From contig CM070633.1 in NCBI GenBank assembly GCA_036346255.1, forward strand, positions 39,385,692-39,449,691: a stretch of 64,000 nt of DNA, given 5' to 3'. Origin of the DNA: Ampelocalamus luodianensis (lineage: Eukaryota > Streptophyta > Magnoliopsida > Poales > Poaceae). The notes beneath the pieces were generated by a model. It had not been told where the DNA came from. It saw only the letters and a program-made list of their open reading frames with translations, and did no database searches. Numbering within the stretch: the stretch's first letter is position 1; each line of letters opens with the position of its first letter. Made by a program: the position numbers and the translations under genes. Of this stretch, positions 20,607 through 31,982 are shown piece by piece.

Positions 20607-23600
20607 ATGTCGGGTCATAAAACTCGTTTGATGTCGGAAGTACTGGAGGACTCACAACCCATGGGTTCTCAAATCACCGATGATCAGCCCCCGATTCCTC
20701 AACGGCACAATCCGGAGCACCCTGACCCTCAATTTCAGCACGTGGGTCAACAAGAAGAAGTGACTCCACCTCAGCCATCTATGGTCGACGTGTTGGCCCT
20801 AATGGAACAGAGTCAGCAAGACCAAACTCTGATGTTGCAGCAAATTGCTCTAAACACTGCCAATGTCCAAGGTGCTCAAATAGCAGTGGGAGAAGCCGAT
20901 CTTTATGGCTCCCGATTTGCTGATTTTCTGAGCACAATCCTCCCGTGTTTTCTGGTTTGGAGGATCCTCTCGAGGCCGATGATTGGCTTTGGTCCATCGA
21001 ACGGAAGTTGATCCTCACTCAGTGTGCTGGTAATGAGAAGGTCTTATATGCCTCCAATCAACTAGAAGGTGCTGCTTCTGTATGGTGGGACAATTTTTGC
21101 GCCATGCAGCCCGCCAGTTACGTTCCTTCATGGGACGAGTTCCGAATAGCTTTCCGTGAGGCACATGTTCCTTCAAGCATTATGGATATCAAGAGGCGTG
21201 AATTCCTCGCGCTGAAGCAAGACAACAAGTCCGTATTGGAGTATCTCCGCGAGTTCAATCGTTTGGCTCGTTACGCTCCAGACGATGTCTCCACTGATGC
21301 AAGAAAGCAAGGCCAGTTCTTGAATGAGCTAACAGAAGTGATGCAGTTGGAACTTGCTGTACATGACTTCCGTGACTTCCAGCAATTGGTTAATAAGGCT
21401 ATTGTGGTGGAGAACAAAATGCAGGCGGTTGTAGAATCGCGAAAGCGCAAGAAGGCTGCACAAATTTCAGCAAGCTGCAGTTTTCAAGAACCGTGTGCTT
21501 GGCAGCCCGCTCCTCCTGAATTCCAAGTCCCAGCACCTCTGAGAGCTCCTTTGCAAGTTTCTCATCCACCTCAGGAAGATATCCAACAAGGGCAGCCCAA
21601 AAAGAAGTATAGACGCCGACTCCAGCAAAACAAGCAGGTTGCTTGTTTCACTTGTGGCAATCTGGGGCATTTCGCCAGTCAATGCCCAGTGCAGCACCAA
21701 GCCATTTCCAATCAGCACCAAGACCTTGAAACATCCCTTGATCAGAGGTCCGATGTCACTTTTCAGAACCCCAGTCGTGCTCATGTCAACCATGTCACCG
21801 CCGAGGAAGCGCAGGAAGCACCCGATGTTGTGTTGGGCACATTCCTAGTCAATTCGACTCTTGCGACCGTGCTATTCGACTCAGGGGCCTCTCATTCTTT
21901 CATGTCCAGAGGTTTTGCTACCCTCCACAATATCTCACTCAGCTTGATGCCTGTACCTATGATGATTCAATCACCAGGGTCAGAAATGAGAAGCATTCAT
22001 GAATGTCGGGAAGTTGAAATTGAGATCAAAGGGGTGAAGTTTTTGGCCAACCTTATTGTGATAAATTCAGCGGGCATTGATGTTATTCTTGGGATGAATT
22101 GGCTGTCCAAGAACCATGGGAAAATTGATTGTGCCCGCAAGGTTATCACTCTTACAAGTCCTCTTGGGCTTGAAGTCGAAATAGTGCCAAAATTGGAGCA
22201 TCCTCATCTCTATGCCCTTAGCAGCAAAGAATTGCCAGAATTGAGTGAAGTTCCAGTGGTATGTGAGTACCCAGATGTTTTCCCCGAGGAACTACCGGGC
22301 ATGCCACCCTCACGAGAAATTGAATTTGTAATTGAGCTGCAGCCCGAAACTGCTCCAATATCGAAACGTCCTTATAGGATGCCGCCAAATGAGTTGGTTG
22401 AATTGAAGAAGCAACTCACATAACTTCAAGAGAAGGGTTTCATTAGGCCGAGCTCCTCACCTTGGGGATGCCCGGCTTTATTTGTGAAGAAGAAGGACCA
22501 CAGTCTACGGATGTGTGTTGACTATCGTCCGTTGAATGAGGTCACTGTCAAGAACAAGTACCCTCTTCCACGGATCGATGATTTGTTCGACCAAATGAAC
22601 GGTGCTCGTATATTCTCCAAAATTGACTTGAGATTGGGCTATCATCAAGTTAGGATCAGATCTGAAGACATTCCCAAGACGGCTTTCTCAACTCGTTATG
22701 GCTTGTATGAGTACACCGTCATGTCCTTCGGTTTGACGAATGCACCGGCCTTGTTCATGAATCTCATGAACTCAGTGTTTATGGAATATTTGGATAAATT
22801 TGTGGTCGTTTTTATTGATGACATTCTCATATACTCCAAATCTGAAAGTGAGCATGAAGAACACCTTCGTCTTGTGTTGGGCAAGCTCCGAGAACATCGA
22901 CTCTATGCAAAATTCAGCAAATGTGAGTTTTGGCTAAAAGAGGTCGCATTTTTGGGTCATGTGCTATCCAAAGGAGGAGTTGCTGTGGATCCAAGCAAAG
23001 TTCAAGATGTGCTTAATTGGAAACAACCCAAGTCCGTTTCCGAAGTCCGCAGTTTCCTCGGTCTTGCGGGCTATTACCGCCGCTTTATCGAGAATTTCTC
23101 AAAAATAGCAAGACCGATGACCCAATTGTTGAAGAAAGAAAAGAAGTATGAATGGTCAGCGGATTGTGAAGCAAGCTTTCAGATGTTGAAGGATCGTCTA
23201 ACTTCTGCTCCAGTGTTAGTTCTGCCAAATATCCACAAAAGCTTCGAAATCTATTGCGATGCATCTCGCCGTGGTCTTGGTTGTGTTCTTATGCAAGAGG
23301 GCCGAGTTGTGGCGTATGCGTCGAGGCAATTGAGGCCTCATGAGGTGAACTATCCCACTCATGACCTTGAGCTTGCAGCAGTGGTTCATGCTTTGAAGAT
23401 ATGGCAACATTTTCTTATCGACAATCGCTGCGAAGTCTATACTGATCACAAAAGTTTGAAGTATATCTTCACTCAAGCCGATCTGAACCTAAGGCAAAGA
23501 AGATGGCTTGAATTGATCAAGGACTATGATATGGGAGTTCATTATCATCCAGGGAAAGCTAATGTCGTTGCCGATGCATTGAGCCGAAAATCACAATGCA

Positions 23601-25144
23601 ACTGTATCTTGGTTCGACCTGAAACGGAAGCTCTTTGCAATGAATTTCAACGGCTCAACTTGGAGATGGTTAGCGAAGGTTTTCTCGCTGCCTTAGAAGT
23701 GAAACCTACCCTTGAGGACCAGATCAAGATGGCCCAGAAGAATGACAAGGGTATGGAAAGAATCAAGCAGAAAATGAAGGCCGGCAAAGCCAAGTGTTTT
23801 GTCGAGGACCACCAAGGTGTTTTGTGGTTCGGAAAGCGTTTGGTTGTGCCAAATGACGCCAAGCTTAAGGAGTTAATTCTTCGTGAAGCCCATGACTCTC
23901 TTTTCTCCATCCATCTGGGAAGCACAAAAATGTATCAAGACTTGAAGCAAAAATTATGGTGGACTCGGATGAAGCGGGAGATTGCACGCTTTGTTGCCGA
24001 GTGTGATGTATGTCAACGGGTGAAGGCCGAGCACCAACGGCCAGCGGGTATGCTTCAACCCCTCCCCGTTCCAGAATGGAAATGGGATGAAATTGGGATG
24101 GATTTCATCACCGGACTTCCTAAGACTCAGCAAGGTTATGACTCCATATGGGTGATTGTTGACCGTTTGTCAAAAGTTGCTCATTTTCTCCCCGTCAAGA
24201 CCACTTATTCGGGAAATCAATTGGCGGAGTTGTACATCTCCAGAATTGTATGCCTCCATGGTGTTCCTAAGATAATTGTTTCAGATCGAAGTACTCAATT
24301 CACCTCGCATTTCTGGAATTGTCTCCATGAAGCAATGGGAACTCAACTATCCTTTAGCACCGCTTACCACCCACAAACTGGAGGTCAAACTGAAAGGGTG
24401 AATCAAATTTTGGAAGATATGTTAAGAGCATGTGTGTTGTCCTATGGAAAGAAATGGGATAAATGCTTGCCGTTTGCGGAATTCTCTTATAACAATAGCT
24501 TTCAAGCAAGCCTCAAAATGTCACCTTTTGAAGTGCTTTATGGGAGAAGGTGTAGGACACCTCTCAACTGGTTCGAGTCCGGTGAGAGACAATTCTTTGG
24601 ACCGGACATGATAAATGAAGCCGAAGAGCAAGTTCGTATGATCCGGGAGAGACTACGGACGGCTCAGTCTCGTCAAAAGTCTTATGCCGACCGTCGCCGT
24701 CTGGATTTGAGCTTTGAGGTGGACGATCATGTTTACCTTAAGGTCTCCCCAATGAAAGGAATGCAACGCTTTCAAGTCAAAGGCAAGTTGGCACCTCGCT
24801 ACATCGGCCCTTTCCGAATTCTAGCGAAGCGAGGATTGGTAGCTTATCAGTTGGAGCTACCACCATCACTTTCAGATGTGCACAATGTATTTCATGTATC
24901 TCAACTGAAGAAGTGTCTTCGAGTCCCTACTGAAGTGACCAATTTAGAAGACCTCGACTTGCAGCCCGATCTTTCTTATCGGGAGCGCCCGATTCGCATC
25001 CTTGAAGAAATGGAGCGCAAGACAAGGAATCGCAACATCAAGTTCTTGAAGGTGCAATGGAGCAACCATACTGAAGATGAAGCAACATGGGAGCGTGAAG
25101 ACCGGATGCGAGCCGAGTATCCTGAACTTTTTCCTTCTACATGA
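20607..25144 (+). pseudogene. gag-pol: Element A gag-pol polyprotein, two lesions
   Basis: Single polyprotein of about 1510 codons starting at ATG 20607 (MSGHKTRL; an in-frame TTG lies just upstream). A one-base deletion at about 20932-20938, inferred by comparison with element B, shifts frame within gag. A TAA at 22421-22423 interrupts just before RT, where element B has GAA at the same codon. Visible parts: capsid-like region (WDEFRIAFREAHVP), CCHC knuckle CFTCGNLGHFASQC (21644-21685), protease LFDSGASHSF (D at 21878), RT with FIDD (22811-22822), RNase H (CDASRRGLG, LELAAVVHALK, YTDHKSL, VADALSR), integrase zinc region H..H..C..C (about 23890-24015), integrase core with GMDFITG, VSDRSTQF and GQTERVNQ, and a C-terminal chromodomain (KFLKVQWSN..EATWERED, about 25040-25110). 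Products would form particles, copy the RNA and integrate it. Confidence 0.92.
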
Positions 25145-25374
25145 AGTGTCTTCGAATCAAGAAAGAAAAGGTTAAACAAAGCAATGGGAAGGAAAATGTA
25201 ATAGAAATTCCTTGTAACCTTGTTAGGATATCTTAGTTCTACCTTTGAAAGATATCTTAGCACTATCTTTGAAGGAAATCAAGACAACGGATGTTATGTT
25301 TTCTTTTAGAACCTTCCTATCCAACTTCCACCCTATCGATCTCGGGGTCGAGATCTTTTGTAAGGGGGGAGGTT
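25145..25374 (+). other. 3' untranslated stretch and polypurine tract of A
   Basis: Non-coding tail after the chromodomain stop. It is conserved in element B (35975-36200, reversed). The tract AAGGGGGGAGG (25362-25372) lies two bases before the 3' LTR and would prime plus-strand synthesis. Confidence 0.85.
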
Positions 25375-28300
25375 TGTAACATCCCCAATTTAATTAATGG
25401 GATTTAGTATGCATCTTATCAGCATGCTAGACATTTTGGAATCTTTTGCATGAATTATTGCAATTGGAAAACCTAAATCAAAGATCAAACATACACTTCA
25501 AATTTAAACTTCAAATAAAAACAGCAACAGAAACATTTGATCATCATTTGTAAATAATTTATTCAAATACTAGAATAATTATCATGAATAAATATAATTT
25601 TTACCAAATTTTTGGAACTCAATTGCACCCTCAGAAAATTCAAACACCATTTAAAGACCTAGACTAAGTTTGAATTTATTTTACTTAAATTATATTATGA
25701 ACAGTGACTTTAATAATTTTTATAAATACTAGGACATCCCAGGAACCTCTCCAAAAATTTTCAGGATTTATAGAATTGTATTTCGATATTTAAAGCCTCA
25801 GTCAAACCTGTTGTTTAATTAGTCAAATCTGGATTTCTAATAACCCAACACTGTAGCATGGACTCGAGCCCACCACTGTTCCGACCGCACCGGACCCAAA
25901 CCCATGCGGTCCAACCTAACCGCCTAGTTGCACCAGTGGAATCTAAAGCCCTCGACCGTCCGATTGTGATCGTGTGGTCCGGACAAAACCCAATCGGACC
26001 GACCGAGCCTCCACCGCGCCAGTTGGTCCAGCCGCACCAGCTCCCTTCGCAGTCACTGCCAACCGGGCCCCGCTCGTCAGGTTCTTCTTCCTCCCGTTGG
26101 CGCGCCGCAGAAACACTTCGCCACGCGCCCGCCGAGCTCTGAGCTACCTCTGTTGACGCCGTGAGCCACCGCCCCTCCCGACCACTCCTGATGCTCCGCA
26201 TTGTAACGCCGCCTCTTCCTCCGTCCTCTTCCCCGTTTCAAAACCGGCTCTACCCCCTCTCTCCGCCCACTTCTCCTCTCGGTGACCGAGGAGAGGGAAG
26301 CTCTTGTGAGCGTTCCTCTTGGGTAAAATCCACCCTACCTTGTCCCTTAGCTCCTACCTACCTTGCCGTTTCCATTTTTGCTAACCCAAGTTCTTCATTA
26401 TTCTTGTAGCTCTTGGAACGCCGTCGGGTCCTTGTCATTTCCAGAGCACGCCCGCAAATACCCCCCTTTTTTTGGACGTCTTCATCTCCGGTGAGATACT
26501 CTCCAACTCTTGCGCGTCATATTGTGTCCCTTAACTCCACATTGCTTTCCCCTCAACTTATTCCATCAATGATCCACGTGCTCACCAGTATTTCAAGTTT
26601 CCCTTCACGGCCGTGGAACCCTCTTCTTCCCTAACGCCAGATGCAGTGAGTTCCCCTTCAATTTCCCCCTCCGGAACAATATAGAGGATCCCCGTGCTGT
26701 TCACACCTCTCTTTCCTTTCTTTCTCCACAGGACATCCCGCCTCTGTGACCTCCAACGTGCCACCGCCGGCCACGACGCCTTGAGCACCCGATCCTCCCC
26801 ACCTCTACCAAGCACTCGGTGAGTTTCTGGAGGTCCCAGGCATTTTGCACTGCCTCTTGTTGAAGCTCTTCGCCTTACCGCATGTGGTCGCCGTGCATGT
26901 TGTGCCGCCGCCCTGACTGGACCTTGCCGTTGCCAAAGAAGATAACCCTGGGTCCCCGGGCCAAGCTAGAGAAGTCACTAAAGCCCCAGGAGTCCGTATA
27001 CAGTACCAGATTGTCTCGGGGAGCTTTCTTCACCGAACGACTTTGGCACCTGAGCTACCTCGTCCGCTCAACGCCGCCGCCGACGCGCCACCGTGCCCCT
27101 CTACCGGCGACGACACCACCGGAAGGTAGTCTTCCCTATTCTCCTTCCAGTTTGCCCTTGCTCGTGCGCCCTCAGGCCTCCCCTCACCGCCGGCGAGCTC
27201 TGCAAGGTCACGGCCGCGCGGCTCTGTTGTCGGATTACCGACCGAAAACAGTAACTCGTTAATTATCAAAATCCTCGATTAGTTTAAGCTAATTATTGAT
27301 TAGAGTAAGTAATGGTTGTTTAGAAGGGTTAAATCTCTATTACATGTGGGCCCGTTTAGCCAGTAAGTGGAGGTGTACACTGTTAGTACGTATTTGCTAA
27401 GTAAAAACGTATTTTTAGTATGCTTTGAATAGAATTACGTTTTCAGAATTAGAAGACGTATTCTTCGAAATACGTTTTCAGTTTAGTTGCGGCCGAGACC
27501 GAGTTATTTTTGACTATGTCGAACCCATGGCGCTGACCCCACATGTCAGTGGCTTTGGCTAGCTCAGCCTCGGTAGAAAAAGTATTCCATACTTAAGAAA
27601 TTCGGAATACAATTATTTATACACTAAAAAATTGTTTTAACTTCAAAAATCCATATCTAATTCAAATCAACTCCAAAATGAATGAAACCAGTTTTGATAT
27701 TTTTCTTATTATGTGAATTTTATTTTAAAATAGGTTTCAAATATATATCAGAAGCAGAGAATATAGATTTAAGAAAAGATCTATAACTCTATTATTTTAC
27801 AATAGAAAAATCATTAACTTCAAAATACATAACTATTTCATTTTAACTCAAAACAGTGAAACCACTTTTTATAATTTTTATTTTAAGTAAACTTATTTCT
27901 AAAAATGGTTTCAATCTCACCTCATTACTGAAGCTATATTTTATGAGAGTGATCCCAAAATGAATTGTTTTTACACTATTAATGCTGATAACTTTAGAAA
28001 TCAATAACTAAATCATGAAAACTCCAATTGAAGCAAGCTCAACTGTTTTGAACTTGTAATAATATTACCTATTTATCCATGTAATCTATGTACTCGCCAA
28101 TGCTATACAAATTTTCACCTCATAATTAAATTAAATGAGTGAAGGCGTGTTAAAATCTGAAATTCAAAACACCATAACTTGCACATACTAAGTCCAAATG
28201 GAATAATTCTTTCACTTAAATTAATCTAAAATCATGACCTAGCTACTGCATAAATTTCATGCATTTTTTAGTATGTTGAATTTATGGCTTTATTTGATAT

Positions 28301-30142
28301 TTCTTGCAATATCGTCCTTTATTAGGTTTTCGACGATAACGATATATTCGTGAGAGTATTATGATTGTAAACTGAGAATGAACAAGTGATACAGCAAAGG
28401 TGCGAGCACCCTCCTCTTGATCTTATTGCTCCCAGTGGTTTTTAAAGTTTTGTGTGAGTTTTATTATTCGCAATTGCATGCTATTTTGAAATATATGTTT
28501 ATGGGTAGATGTAGTTAATCTCCTAATTGTTGCATTAGCCCTCCTTTGAACGTTGATTACCCTTTTACCTTGAATGATTAAGGATATATGTTATATGGGT
28601 TGTTTGCTAGTTTGTAGAACGATGCTTAGCCATGCTAGTAGTTGTAGTCGACAGTGGTTGATGGAACTAGTCCATCGGCCGGTGAATCGAATTGAATCTT
28701 AATGAAATTTGAGGATTTTATGGATTGAATTATGTTGGCATTGAGGATTGTTTCCGGATCTTCAAATCTAGTTATTGTGACTTGTTGGGAAGTTGTTGTT
28801 GTTGTATGTTGGACTTGGACGGGTGATAAGGTGATGAAGGGGTGGTCCCGGATTCATGTAGCCCCCTCTGAGTGTTTAAGGACCGGTCTGTGGTGTGATG
28901 AACCAAGTCTTACGTGCAACCACACGCCGGGATAATGGCGAAGGCTTGGCTTAATAATTTGTTGTGTGTTAGCTATCAAAACACAATGGGATTGACAATT
29001 GTTATTGTTATGTATTTAATTGTTCTTTTGTCAATCTCGTGGGGGCATGTTAAGCGTTAACCTTACTTGCTCTTAAGGGTCTCTTATTTGGTTGGGACTT
29101 ACTTACACAACGGGGTTTACCCTGTGGTTCAGGCGACTGTACCGTCTGCCATGGGATTGTCCTCGGGTGGTTTGATAGTTAGGACATGACATTGTAACGA
29201 CCTCGTTATGCTACCTGAGTCACACTCCTATGGAAGAGTGCATTGGCCGACATTAAGAGGAATGCATATCGTGTGGGTAAAGCTGTACAACTCTGCAGAG
29301 TAACTAAATCTATTCGAATAGCCTCGTCCTAGGTTATGGACAACACTTGTGGGAAAGCAGGCACAGTTAGCTTTTGAGAAATTAAGTTTGGGTTAGGGTT
29401 GGTAATGTTTTATCTTTATGTTAGTTTGTTCAGAGCTGAGATGTTATCATGAACGCGTTGTTCGCGCGTTAAGTTTGTTAAGGAATGAATTGTGCCACGA
29501 ATGAGATGTTCGTGTGTTGATTATTTGGAGAGTATACCATTGATGATCTTTACTTACTGCTATAAAGTCTTTTATAAATGTTTTACAAATGGCAGGTTAG
29601 AATCTTTTATCCATTTGCAAAACGCTTTATGCTGAAAAATTGACTAGTGTAGTGGCCTTCCGTTGATACTTACTTGCATCCTTATTTTTCTTGAAAAGTC
29701 TCGCGGGTACAACTTTGTACTTGAAAAGTGTCTATTTGATCAGGTAAGGACGGCGGGCGAAACGGCTTTAACTCCAGTTGGTTGCTTGTGGGATTGTGGG
29801 CATGCCAACTCGGTTATTCCCTCTTTATTTAAGTTTATCTTCCGCTGCAATTTATTTGTATTATTGTTATTTAGATTTGGCCGATTGGCCCTCTTATGTA
29901 AAATTGGGACCGAAAGGTTCTATGTTGAAAATGTATTAAAGTTTCTATTATTCTTGTACATTGTGTATGGATGAGATTGCAATGTTGTGTACTAGGATAT
30001 GTGCATGTTAGCCACTGATCCTTGGGAGCTAGCATGTGACACATATCCGGGTCACTTGGAATCATGTTCTTCTCACGTTAAGTGTTGCGTTTACGGCGTA
30101 ATCACTTAGCTTGATACGGATCCGATCTCGGGGGTCCTCACA
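25375..30142 (+). repeat. 3' LTR of element A (4768 bp)
   Basis: TGTAACATCCCC..GGTCCTCACA, same layout as the 5' LTR but with one copy of the 294-bp duplicated unit. Dyad module at 29223-29341. The stretch about 26570-26850 has many one-base losses relative to 16110-16390, mainly in runs of C or G, unlike the low divergence elsewhere; this may be sequence error. Confidence 0.92.
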
Positions 30143-30493
30143 TGTAGATGTAGTGGTTTGTGTTGGGTGTTAAATATAGGCACAACATGACGAGCATGAA
30201 AGTTTTTGAAAGGTATCCTCATCAGTTTAGCTGATCATCTTGGGTATGACCATGTTAACGGACTTTTCCCTCCCTCCCCCTGATAATCTATCTTTCAAAG
30301 CACCCACCACATTTCTTGGCACTGGTACTTGCATGGTGCTACATGGAACCCCGAGAACCTTCTTTACCAACGGCTTGATAGGTATGGACTTCCCACCAAC
30401 CTCCAAAGTACCTTGCTCACAATTGACTTTGTTGATCAAGCACAATGTCAAACCCTTGTGTAGTTCACACTGCCATTGATAAAAGGCTTCCAA
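30143..30493 (-). pseudogene. Upstream half of the decayed plant-mobile-domain/Ulp1-type gene
   Basis: Minus-strand open frame containing CEQGTLEVGGKSIPIKPLVK and KVLGVPCSTMQVPVP, then stops and a one-base shift before MLVMLCLYLTPNTNHYI at the element A junction. The protein then continues at 14910. The GKSIPI pattern is common in uncharacterised plant proteins that carry Ulp1-like or mobile-type domains. The gene was probably already decayed when A inserted, but the order is not proven. No start codon or promoter is assigned. Confidence 0.5.
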
Positions 30494-31348
30494 ATCTCAT
30501 TTTAGTAACATAGATTTTTTGGACCGTGGAAAGGGACTTGATTATTGGGGGAGAGGGGATACGGTGTGGAGAGCACCTGTAAGCTACTTTCTGAACCTAC
30601 ATTAATAACAACGTCAACACTTTCTGAAAATAATGGATAGTTGCAAGTTTGAAATCATTTGTTGATTCTGTATTATACCTTCTTGATGTTATAAGGTTGC
30701 TTATGCTTCTTTCTGTGAATATCTGACGTAGTCTCCACGCAAGGTGTATGCTTTGGGATAGCCGGTGTAGGGTTGGGCCAGGTGTATGCTTCAGGTTGTG
30801 TGACTTGCGTGCGACTATGCTGGAGCACTTGCATGAAATTGCATTAATTAATTTTGTAAAAATTCTGGAAAAATTACACAATCAAGTCCACTAAATAAGG
30901 AGCTTGAATTTTTTTCATAATGTTTGGATCTCATTTTCTAAATTAGAAAATTCCTACTAACAGTATACTTAAATGAATTTTAGAGACAAAATCAAAATGT
31001 ATAAAATTTTGAAAAAAATACACAAGCGATTAAACTGTGTCGGGAGGCTCCACAAAAAAAATTGATAATTTGTTGAGCTCAGGTTCTATATTTAAAAAAT
31101 TCTGCAAACGGAAGTAACTAATGGAGATGTCATTCGGCATAATTTTTTGTGTTCACGATGTTATTTTCCAGTGCGTCATGAACAGAGTGTCGTCCCTTCG
31201 ATTACATCCTAACGCAATGTCACTGAGCTAATTACCCCTATCTTTTTGGGTGGAATGAATACAAAATCAGTGTCAACAGAAGGAGAGTCCATGTCACACA
31301 ACACATTGCAAGGAGCACCCAAGGTGAGTACCACAAAAAAATTCAGGC
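30494..31348. other. AT-rich intergenic sequence
   Basis: No gene or TE end recognised. Possibly introns or 5' sequence of the broken minus-strand gene. Confidence 0.4.
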
Positions 31349-31640
31349 CATGTGAGTCAAAAAGTTTTTCTATCAATTTTCAATAGAGTTTCAGATGGTA
31401 TCAGTTTTAGGTACTATGGAGCAATGTTTCATATAGTTTCGAAAAAGTTTCATATAACTTCAGGTAGTACTGAGCAAAAAGTTTCATATAGTTTTGGCAA
31501 AGTTTCATATAGTATCATGCAAAAGTTTCTTAGAGTTTTAGCCAGTTTCATGTAGTTTCTGATAGTGTCGAGCAAAAAGTTCCATAGAGTTACAATCGGT
31601 TTATAGGTTCTGAAGCAGAATTTCAGATAGCTCCGTAAAA
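31349..31640. repeat. Degenerate short repeat AGTTTCATATAG
   Basis: The motif AAGTTTCATATAG and variants recurs at least five times, interspersed with GAGCAAAAAG. Spacing is irregular, so this looks like an old tandem array. Confidence 0.6.
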
Positions 31641-31689
31641 AAAATTAGATAGATTTAAATGAATTCGGAGGGATGTAGTCACTAGGAAA

Positions 31690-31982
31690 AAACTTGCTGA
31701 GGATGAATAACACATTAGGAACTCGCTTGAGTCGTTTTCTCTTCATAACTGCATTTCGGTCGCCATTCGCCCCGATGAGGTCGTCAGGCGGTGCACGCCG
31801 AGAGAAACTCACGAGGATGAAGACAATGTGTTAGAGGCTGGTTCAAGGCGTTCGCTCCCTGCACCCGCACACCGACGACAGAGAAGCTAATGACGCCCCA
31901 ACGAAGTGGCGCTCGACGTTGTGGCCGTATGTCGGAACCCTATCGAAGAGAGCCAGGTAAGTGGATGGATTGGGGAATGGGG
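31690..31982. repeat. Diverged copy of the element B flanking repeat
   Basis: From about 31770 to 31982 the sequence is a diverged copy of 56945-57150 on the other side of element B (both contain CCCCGATGAG, GAGAAACTCAC, GGAGAAGCTA, and end AGCCAGGTRAGTGGATGRATT). It may be an old LTR remnant. Element B inserted at its right end, GGAATGGGG. Confidence 0.6.

Larger units (their letters stand above)
14911..30142 (+). mobile_element. Element A: full-length Tekay/Del-type chromovirus with about 5-kb LTRs
   Basis: Complete LTR retrotransposon: 5' LTR 14911-19976, primer site 19981-19993, gag-pol 20607-25144, polypurine tract 25361-25372, 3' LTR 25375-30142. Flanks TGTTG (14906-14910) and TGTAG (30143-30147) are a 4/5 target duplication. 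Domain order gag, protease, RT, RNase H, integrase, chromodomain is that of a chromovirus, and long LTRs with a C-terminal chromodomain fit the Tekay/Del clade. About 9.8 of 15.2 kb is LTR. Coding is broken by one frameshift and one stop, but all catalytic motifs I checked are intact. Orientation is opposite to element B, a close relative. Confidence 0.93.

Noticed and set aside
31349..31640. CRISPR-like spaced repeats
   Set aside because: The repeats are degenerate and irregularly spaced, and the context is a plant genome.
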